Source: Brachybacterium vulturis (GTDB taxonomy: Bacteria; Actinomycetota; Actinomycetes; Actinomycetales; Dermabacteraceae). Taken from it: a stretch of 64,000 nt of DNA. The DNA lies in assembly GCF_002407185.1 (NCBI RefSeq), contig NZ_CP023563.1:3534001-3598000 (forward strand), in the 5' to 3' direction. Positions 31,730 to 38,142 of the stretch are shown here, piece after piece (the first letter of the stretch is position 1; every line of letters starts with the position of its first letter). The notes beneath the pieces were generated by a model. The model was not told the origin of the DNA. It worked only from the letters and a program-made list of their open reading frames with translations, and searched no databases. The position numbers and the translations under genes are program-made.

Positions 31730-33744
31730 TGCTCCAGGATCTGCTCGCCACCGTGCGCCGTGCGCCGCTCGCCGTGCTGCTCGCCGCGCTGCTGGGCCTG
31801 CTCGTGCTGGCGGGTGCCCCGTCGGCCTCCGCCGACGATCCGGACGGCCGCGCTGACCCCGTGCGCCTCGTGATCGCGACCGCCGGGCTCACCTGGGAGG
31901 ACATCGACCCCGAGACCACCCCGCATCTCCAGTGCCTCGCGGACCGTTCCGGGGTCGGTGCCATGAACACCACCTCGACCAGCGTCGTCTCCACGAAGCG
32001 GCAGGGCCTGGAGACGCTGCACACCGGGTATCGGGGTCTGGCGGAGGAGGCGCCGCGCACCAGCGGCATCCCCACCCCGGCGACGGACCAGTGGGAGCGG
32101 CTCGACGTGCCGGTGAGCACGTTCGAGCTGGACGGGCGTGACGCGCCGCCCGAGACCGCCTCCACCGAGATCGCCGCCGCCCTCGGTGCCGGGGGCCTCG
32201 TCGAGGTCATCGCCCCGTCCCTCCCCCAGGCCGACGATCCCGCCCGCGAGCAGTCGCTGACCGCCCTCGACGCGACCGTCGGCGCGATCCTCGACGAGCT
32301 CGGCGGCTGCGAGGCCGCGGATCTCCCCCGCACCCTGCTGGTCTCCGTCGCGGCCACCGATCCCGAGCATCCGGAGTCCGTCGAGAATCCCGGCGCGGTC
32401 GCCTCGCGCACGGCCGGGCTGCAGGTCGCCCTCGACACGGCCTTCCCCGGACAGGCGCTCACCAGCGGCTCCACCAAGCAGACCGGGGTGGTGGTGCTCA
32501 CCGATGTGCTGCCCACGATCCTCGCCTCCCACGGCGCGAGCGCCGAGGGGCTGGTCCCCGGCCAGCCGTTCCGCGGCACCGAGCACGCAGATCCGCTGCA
32601 GCTGGCGCTGGACCGCTCGCAGGCCGCGGAGCAGGTCGATGCCGCCACCGTCCCCGCGCTCGGCTCCTGGTTCGTGCTCGGCGCGATCGGGATCGTGATC
32701 GTGCTGGTCCCGCCGCTGGCGCGGCGGCCACGGCTCGCCGTCGTCGGCCGTGGCCTCGCGGCGATCGCGCCGCTGCCGCTGGCCCTGGGGCTGTTCGCCT
32801 CCCTGGTGCCCTGGTGGCGGGCGGAGCAGCCGACCCTCGCGCTGACCGGCGTGATCTGGGCGGGCGGGGCGCTGCTGTCGGTGCTGGTGCTGGCCGGTCC
32901 CTGGCGGCATCACCGGCTGGGTCCGGTGGGTGTCTCGGCGGCGCTGGTCGCGCTGCTGATCCTCGGGGAGTCCGCCACCGGGTCCCGGTTCCAGCTGTCC
33001 TCGCCGCTGGGGGCGCAGCCGATCTCCGGCGGGCGCTTCTACGGACTCTCGAACCACCTGTTCGGGATGGTGCTGGCGGCGTCGCTGATGGCACTGCTGT
33101 GCCTGTTCACGGTGGTGCGCACCGCGCGCGCGAGGACGGTGTGGACGGTGGTGGTCGGCGGTCTGGTCGCGCTCGTGTGCGTCGCCCCGTCGATGGGCGC
33201 GGACTTCGGCTCGATGCTGGCCACGGTCCCCACCTTCGGGCTGCTGGCGCTGCTGGTCTCCGGGATCCGGCCGCGGCTGTGGCACCTGCTGGCCCTCGGG
33301 GTGGGCGGCGCGGTCGCGGTGCTCGGGGTGTCGTTCCTGGACTGGCTGCGGCCGGCGGAGGAGCGCACGCATCTGGGGCGCTTCATCGATGAGCTGCTCA
33401 GCGGTGAGCTGCTCGACGTGGTCATCCGCAAGCTCGCTCAGAACGTGGCGATGACCACCGGCTATCCCGCGCTCGCGGCGGTCATGCTGTGCGCGGTCGT
33501 CGCCTCGGTCGCGATCCTGCTCCCGGGCCGGCTCCGCTGGCGGCGACTGGCGGCGCTGGATGCCGCGCATCCCGCCTCCTACCCGGTGCGGGTGGCGCTG
33601 GTGGCCGGGGCGTGGATCGGCTACGCGGTCAACGACACCGGACCGGTGCTGGTCGCGGCCATGCTCGGGATCTGGCTGTGCCACCTGCCCGCGGTGCTGC
33701 CCGACCCCGCCTCTGACTCCGCGTCCCGGGCGCCCACGGGCTGA
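31729..33744 (+). CDS. Polytopic membrane protein with an alkaline-phosphatase-like extracytoplasmic domain
   Basis: A 671-residue protein. A signal-like hydrophobic N-terminus (~10-35, ending PSASA) leads to a ~290-residue outer domain, then ten or so membrane helices from ~315 to the end. The outer domain reads like a degraded alkaline-phosphatase-superfamily fold (LVIATAGLTWEDID, PTILASHG late in the domain), but I do not see the full set of metal ligands. The membrane part contains SPLGAQPISGGRFYGLSNHLFG and VAPSMGADFGSMLA. The C-terminal NDTGPVLVAAML is also distinctive. Such proteins recur in actinobacteria without an assigned role; envelope polymer or lipid handling is only a guess. 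Start is GTG 31729 with TAACAT six bases upstream. Confidence 0.72.
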   Translation: MLQDLLATVRRAPLAVLLAALLGLLVLAGAPSASADDPDGRADPVRLVIATAGLTWEDIDPETTPHLQCLADRSGVGAMNTTSTSVVSTKRQGLETLHTGYRGLAEEAPRTSGIPTPATDQWERLDVPVSTFELDGRDAPPETASTEIAAALGAGGLVEVIAPSLPQADDPAREQSLTALDATVGAILDELGGCEAADLPRTLLVSVAATDPEHPESVENPGAVASRTAGLQVALDTAFPGQALTSGSTKQTGVVVLTDVLPTILASHGASAEGLVPGQPFRGTEHADPLQLALDRSQAAEQVDAATVPALGSWFVLGAIGIVIVLVPPLARRPRLAVVGRGLAAIAPLPLALGLFASLVPWWRAEQPTLALTGVIWAGGALLSVLVLAGPWRHHRLGPVGVSAALVALLILGESATGSRFQLSSPLGAQPISGGRFYGLSNHLFGMVLAASLMALLCLFTVVRTARARTVWTVVVGGLVALVCVAPSMGADFGSMLATVPTFGLLALLVSGIRPRLWHLLALGVGGAVAVLGVSFLDWLRPAEERTHLGRFIDELLSGELLDVVIRKLAQNVAMTTGYPALAAVMLCAVVASVAILLPGRLRWRRLAALDAAHPASYPVRVALVAGAWIGYAVNDTGPVLVAAMLGIWLCHLPAVLPDPASDSASRAPTG

Positions 33745-33758
33745 GCGATCCCCCGGAC

Positions 33759-34334
33759 CTACCGCGGCATCCGGCCCAGGAACTGCTGCGGATCCAGGGC
33801 GGGGCGGTGCGAGGTCTGCAGCCGACGGCGGAAGGACTCGTCGATGCTGCCGACGTACAACCAGCCCAGCAGCTGCTCCGTCTCGGCGAGCCCGTGCGCG
33901 GCGCGGACCTCGTCGCTGTCCGCCAGCACGCCGGTGCGCCACATGACGCCCCATCCCGCCCGCCACAGCGCCAGCTCGAGCAGATGGCCCGCGCCCGCGG
34001 CCACCGCGAGCTGCTCCCAGCGCGGCACCTTCGGGTGCTCCCTCGGGCTCGCGACGATCGCGATCAGGAGTTCGGCGCGGAAGGGCTTGCGGTTGTGGTC
34101 CCCGTGCTCACGCACCACGCCGCCCGCCGCGTCCAGTGCCTCGCCCAGAGTCCTGCGGTCCTCGCCGCGCAGCAGGAGGAGCCTCCAGGGGCGCAGCGCC
34201 TTGTGATCGGCCACGGGGGTGACCGCCGCGAGGAGCTCGGCCAGCTCCGCATCGGTCGGCGTCTCGGGCCCCACCTTGGAGACCGAGCGCCGGGTCGCCA
34301 TCGCCTCGAGCACCGGGTCGGAGAAGAACCTCAT
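33759..34334 (-). CDS. Nitroreductase family protein
   Basis: A 191-residue FMN-dependent nitroreductase-fold protein. ATRRSVSKVGPETPTDAEL carries the RRSxR/K FMN-phosphate motif, HKALRPWRLLLL and the AAGAGHLLELALWRAGWGVMWRTG segment follow, the latter being the second FMN-contact region. Substrate unknown. The ATG overlaps the glycosyltransferase stop by four bases, so it is the third gene of a DUF5926-GT2-nitroreductase operon. Confidence 0.88.
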   Translation of the reverse strand: MRFFSDPVLEAMATRRSVSKVGPETPTDAELAELLAAVTPVADHKALRPWRLLLLRGEDRRTLGEALDAAGGVVREHGDHNRKPFRAELLIAIVASPREHPKVPRWEQLAVAAGAGHLLELALWRAGWGVMWRTGVLADSDEVRAAHGLAETEQLLGWLYVGSIDESFRRRLQTSHRPALDPQQFLGRMPR

Positions 34335-35728
34335 CGCTCGGTGCCCTCGGCCTCGTCCTCCGCCTCGTCCTGCGCCTCGTTCTCCGCCTCCACTGCGGCG
34401 TGCACGACCAGGGAGGTGTACTCGTCGGGGGTGAGGGGCGCGGACAGGGAGTCCGGGATCTCGGGCTCGTCCAGCTCGAGGTGGGAGGCGATGATCACCG
34501 CATGCTCCGGGGCGAAGCGGGCGGCGACCGGGGCGTCATGGAGCCGGACGGCGAGCATCTCGAGGTCGATGCCGGCGAGGAGGACGATGTCGTCGGGGGC
34601 GAAGTCGTCCTCGACCGGCAGGTCGCGCAGCAGCGCGTCGAACTCGGCCACGTCCACGTCGCCCAGCGCCCGGGTCTCGTCATCGGAGAATTCGCCCGAG
34701 ACGGGGAGGTCGGCCAGCGTGGCCCGGCGTCCGTCGGCGCGAGCGGCGGCGGCCGCGACGTCCTGCTCGGGGACGACGGTCCAGGTCTTCTCCTGGTCGT
34801 GGTCGGTGGGCCCGGCCGGCAGCGGGGTCTCCTCCGGCTCCTCGAGGGTGGAGCGCTGGGCCTCGCCGAGAGCGGCGTCCTCGAGCTCCGCGTCCTCGAG
34901 GTCCGCGGGCAGGTGGCGCTTGCGGGCCAGGGCCCGCACCACGTCGCGCAGCTGGGCGGCGCGGTGCAGCTGGCCGCGCAGATCCTTGCCGGTGGCGCGG
35001 TGGTGGAGCTGGGCGGGGATCTCCTTGACCCAGAACCCGGCGGAGAGCGCGTCGATCGTCAGCGAGGTCTCCACGCCCCAGCCCGGGGCGAGCGGGAGGC
35101 AGGCCTCCCAGGTCTCGCGGGTGATGCAGCGCGTGCCGGACAGCGGCTGGGTCGGCTCCCAGCCGGTGGCGCGCTGGATGCCGCGACGGGCGGTGCGCAC
35201 CACGATGCCCATCCCGCTCGCGCCGTCCTGCGGGGGCAGCAGGGCGATCGCCATGTCCACGCCCTCGTCGAGCACCGCGTCCACCAGCGGCTGCGCGGCC
35301 TCGGCGGTCTCGGTCATGTCGGCGTCGAGGAACAGCAGGGCGCGGGGCACGGTGTCGGTCGGATCGATCACCGGCAGCGGGCCGGTGTGGCCGGGCACCC
35401 GCGGCTCGGCATGCAGCTCCTCGGAGAAGTCGGTCCCGCCATCAGCACGTTCGGCGCCCTCGCGGATCGCGACCAGCTGGGCGCCGGTGGCCATCGCCGC
35501 CGCCTTGCCGCGGTTCGTCTTGTGCCGCACCACCAGGGCGCCGGCCCCCATCGCGACGGCGGAGGTGGCGTCGGTGGAGCCGTCGTCGACGACGATCGCC
35601 AGGTCCACTCCCGTGATCCGGCGGGCGGACGCGATGGTCGCCTCGATCCGCTCCGCCTCGTTCTTGGCGGGGATCACGACGGCCACGCGCTCGGGACGGT
35701 GCGCGGTCAGCGGCCCCGCGGCGCTCAT
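34331..35728 (-). CDS. Family 2 glycosyltransferase with long acidic C-terminal extension
   Basis: A 465-residue protein. Residues ~10-255 form a GT-A fold: VAVVIPAKNEAERIEATIASA, VVDDGSTDAT, LFLDADMTE (metal-binding DxD) and an acceptor region GWGVETSLTIDAL. This is the glucosyl-3-phosphoglycerate synthase/dolichyl-phosphate-type branch of GT2. The last ~200 residues are very acidic and mostly disordered-looking, ending in a run of Glu/Asp/Ala; this tail is unusual for the family. The start at 35728 overlaps the DUF5926 stop (ATGA), and the nitroreductase follows by another four-base overlap. Confidence 0.85.
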   Translation of the reverse strand: MSAAGPLTAHRPERVAVVIPAKNEAERIEATIASARRITGVDLAIVVDDGSTDATSAVAMGAGALVVRHKTNRGKAAAMATGAQLVAIREGAERADGGTDFSEELHAEPRVPGHTGPLPVIDPTDTVPRALLFLDADMTETAEAAQPLVDAVLDEGVDMAIALLPPQDGASGMGIVVRTARRGIQRATGWEPTQPLSGTRCITRETWEACLPLAPGWGVETSLTIDALSAGFWVKEIPAQLHHRATGKDLRGQLHRAAQLRDVVRALARKRHLPADLEDAELEDAALGEAQRSTLEEPEETPLPAGPTDHDQEKTWTVVPEQDVAAAAARADGRRATLADLPVSGEFSDDETRALGDVDVAEFDALLRDLPVEDDFAPDDIVLLAGIDLEMLAVRLHDAPVAARFAPEHAVIIASHLELDEPEIPDSLSAPLTPDEYTSLVVHAAVEAENEAQDEAEDEAEGTER

Positions 35729-36555
35729 CGCAGCGTCACCTGTCGTGCCACGATGCCGCCGCGCGCCCGTCGCTCCAGGGCGGTCAGCGGCTCGGTCACG
35801 GCCAGCGCCTCCTCGAAGCGGGACCGGAAGGCCGCCGCCTCGGCCTCGACGCCCTCGGCGCCGCAGCCCTTGGGCAGGTCCCACACCGGGATGGTGAGGC
35901 CCTCGGCGCGGAAGGAGCCGACGTACTTGGTGCCCTCGCCGAGGGCGGACTCCCGACGGGCGTGGAGGCGGGCGACCGCATCGATCACCTTCTCCTCGTC
36001 GGCGTCCAGCACCCAGCGCAGGTGCTCCTTGGCACCGGCGTCGACCCAGTAGGCGTGGGGCAGGCCCGCCACCGCACGGGTGGGCATGATCGAGTCGTTC
36101 GCCTGGGTGATCGCGGCCTCGATCTCGCCGGTGCGCTCGGCGCTGGGATCGAGCCAGAACTCGAAGGTGTCCTGCACCTGGATCTCGAAGGGGCCCTCGA
36201 GGTCCAGGATGTCCTGCAGGCGCGGGGCGTCCTCGTCGAGGGTCACCGTGGTGATCGGGTTGCCGGGCTCGAGAGCGGCGGCGAGCCTGATCGCCTGGCC
36301 GATCCCGCGGGAGAGGTCGCCGCCGGGGTAGCCGGCCTGGATGCCGACGGTGACGGAACCGTCGGTGCGGCGCACGGCGGGCCAGGCCATCGGCAGGATC
36401 GTCGCGATCTCGACGTCGAGGGAGCCGTACTCGGCGGTGGTCTTCGCGGCCATGGTCGCCGCCGGGATCAGCTGCCGCATCGCCACCAGGTCCTGCTCAT
36501 GGGGCAGGCCCTGGAAGGGACGGCGGACCAGGTCGTTGCTCGAGGTGGGACTCAT
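35725..36555 (-). CDS. DUF5926 family protein
   Basis: A 276-residue soluble protein matching the actinobacterial DUF5926 family: it starts with RRPFQGLPHEQDLVAMRQLIPAATM, contains EIATILPMAWPA and ends in a helical region with the GCGAEG segment. No function is known. In other actinobacteria it also sits beside a GT2 gene, so the two may work together. No ribosome site is visible. TAGACT lies seven bases before the ATG at 36555, suggesting a leaderless mRNA that starts the operon. Confidence 0.85.
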   Translation of the reverse strand: MSPTSSNDLVRRPFQGLPHEQDLVAMRQLIPAATMAAKTTAEYGSLDVEIATILPMAWPAVRRTDGSVTVGIQAGYPGGDLSRGIGQAIRLAAALEPGNPITTVTLDEDAPRLQDILDLEGPFEIQVQDTFEFWLDPSAERTGEIEAAITQANDSIMPTRAVAGLPHAYWVDAGAKEHLRWVLDADEEKVIDAVARLHARRESALGEGTKYVGSFRAEGLTIPVWDLPKGCGAEGVEAEAAAFRSRFEEALAVTEPLTALERRARGGIVARQVTLR

Positions 36556-36562
36556 GGTGGGA

Positions 36563-36568
36563 AGTCTA
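36563..36568 (-). promoter_or_regulatory. Leaderless −10 of the DUF5926-GT2-nitroreductase operon
   Basis: TAGACT on the minus strand, seven bases before the ATG at 36555, with no Shine-Dalgarno between. Confidence 0.5.
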
Positions 36569-36666
36569 CCGACCGCAGGCACGCTCCGCCGGACCCGCGC
36601 CGCCGCTGCCATTGACCTTCCCCTGACCCGGGCACATGATGAGGGGCCCGGACCAAGGAGCTGTTC

Positions 36667-37029
36667 ATGGTTGCTCTGACCAACGTCATCACCCTCGCGA
36701 TCGACCGTGCCCGTGAGGCCGCGGACGGCCATTTCACCCAGCATCTGGTGCGCACCGGACCGTTGCAGCAGACCGTCATCGCGCTGCGCGAAGGGGTGCG
36801 GCTGGCCGAGCACGAATCCGATGTGCCGGCGACGATCTACATCCTGCGCGGGGCGATCCGCGTCGATGCCGCCGAGCCGTTCGTGCTCCAGAGCGGCACG
36901 CTCCACGAGATGCCGCCCCAGCGCCGGTCCGTCGAGGCCATCCAGGACACCGTCCTGCTCCTGACCGCCGTGCCCGGACCCGGCTCCGTCGAGGGCGAGG
37001 ACGTCGTGCACGTCCTGCCACCGGCGTGA
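36667..37029 (+). CDS. Small cupin-domain protein
   Basis: A 120-residue beta-barrel protein with the shape of a cupin: VIALREGVRLAEHESDVPATIYILRGAIRVDA is cupin motif 1 with a degenerate metal site (E and H present), then a TLHEMPPQRRSVEAIQDTVLLLT motif 2. The metal ligands are only partly kept, so a sensor or binding role is as likely as catalysis. AAGGAG precedes the ATG. It converges on glutaminase across 18 bases. Confidence 0.85.
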   Translation: MVALTNVITLAIDRAREAADGHFTQHLVRTGPLQQTVIALREGVRLAEHESDVPATIYILRGAIRVDAAEPFVLQSGTLHEMPPQRRSVEAIQDTVLLLTAVPGPGSVEGEDVVHVLPPA

Positions 37030-37047
37030 GCGGTGCACCGGGCCGCC

Positions 37048-38082
37048 TCACGGGTGCGTGCCCACCTCCATCAGCTCCTGCGCGCACTCCTCGAGGTCGC
37101 GCGGCTCGACCCCGTCGAGCATGTGCAGGGCGAAGTCGGTGCTGAGGCGTTCGAAGAAGAGGGTGCCGCGCACCGAGTTGCCGTGCAGGTCCAGCTGCGG
37201 GGAGTAGCTGGCCACCCCGAAGCGGGAGGGCAGGGCGGCGATGATCCCGCCGCCCACCCCGGACTTCGCGGGCAGACCCACGTCGCTGACCCAGTCGCCG
37301 GCGTTGTCGTACATCCCGCAGGTGAGCATCACCGAGAGCACCTGGCGGGCGGCGACCCGGGAGAAGACCACCTCGCCGGTGAGCGGGTTGGTGCCGCCCG
37401 AGGCCAGGGTCGCGGCCATCACGGCGAGATCGGTGACGGAGGTGAGCACCGCGCAGCCCTCGATGTAGCCGCCCACCACGTCGGTGGCATCCTCCGTCAT
37501 GGACCCGGCGGCGCGGAGGATGTAGGCCAGCGCCAGGTTGCGGTCCGCGCTCTTGAGCTCCTCCTGCCAGGTCTCGCGATGCGGCTCCAGAGGCCTGCCG
37601 GCGGCGGCGTCGAGCACGGCGCGCAGGCGCTGCGTGCGCTCATCCCTGGTGGTGCCGAGCATCGCGTGGGTGCGGATCGCACCGATGTTGACCAGCGGGT
37701 TCTTCGGCTTCTTGGTCACCGGGTCGAGGCTGAGGGCGTTGAACTCCTCCCCCGAGGGCTCCTCGTCCACGACGGTGTCGACGTAGTCCATGCCGTGCAG
37801 GTCGATCGCGGCCCCGTAGGCGAAGGCCTTCGAGATCGACTGCATCGGGAACTCGTGGACGCTGCCGGACCCGGTGATCTCCCCGTCGATGTCGCAGACC
37901 GCGACCCCGAGATGGTCCTCCTGGGCCCCGGAGAGGAAGGAGAGCTCGGGGATGTCGCCCTGGGTGTCCACATCACCGGTGATGCCCCGGTCCGGGGACA
38001 CCGCGTCGGGCTGCTCGGGCGCCGTCGCGGTGGACAGGGCGGTGGTGAGCCGGTCGAGGTACGTGGTCAGTGCGCTGGTCAC
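37048..38082 (-). CDS. glsA: Glutaminase (serine-dependent beta-lactamase fold)
   Basis: A 344-residue glutaminase hydrolysing glutamine to glutamate and ammonia. The catalytic S82 and K85 lie in FPMQSISKAF, followed by DPVTKKPKNPLVNIGAI, NVALA-type DRNLALAYILR, the CAVLTSVTDLAVMAATLASGG segment and the glycine loop KSGVGGGIIA near the C-terminus. There is no C-terminal STAS domain, so this is the short form. Start is GTG 38082, with TACCGT six bases upstream and no ribosome site. It diverges from the FAD/Fe-S dehydrogenase with 60 bases between. Confidence 0.93.
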   Translation of the reverse strand: MTSALTTYLDRLTTALSTATAPEQPDAVSPDRGITGDVDTQGDIPELSFLSGAQEDHLGVAVCDIDGEITGSGSVHEFPMQSISKAFAYGAAIDLHGMDYVDTVVDEEPSGEEFNALSLDPVTKKPKNPLVNIGAIRTHAMLGTTRDERTQRLRAVLDAAAGRPLEPHRETWQEELKSADRNLALAYILRAAGSMTEDATDVVGGYIEGCAVLTSVTDLAVMAATLASGGTNPLTGEVVFSRVAARQVLSVMLTCGMYDNAGDWVSDVGLPAKSGVGGGIIAALPSRFGVASYSPQLDLHGNSVRGTLFFERLSTDFALHMLDGVEPRDLEECAQELMEVGTHP

Positions 38083-38088
38083 GTCCCG

Positions 38089-38094
38089 ACGGTA
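38089..38094 (-). promoter_or_regulatory. Leaderless −10 of glutaminase
   Basis: TACCGT on the minus strand exactly six bases before GTG 38082. Confidence 0.5.
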
Positions 38095-38131
38095 CAGGTC
38101 CGCGGGACGCCGGCCGTGCTGCCCGTCGGGA

Positions 38132-38137
38132 TACCGT
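38132..38137 (+). promoter_or_regulatory. Leaderless −10 of the FAD/Fe-S dehydrogenase
   Basis: TACCGT five bases before the ATG at 38143. A GAGG overlaps the same gap, one base from the ATG and too close to act as a normal ribosome site. Confidence 0.45.
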
Positions 38138-38142
38138 GAGGT

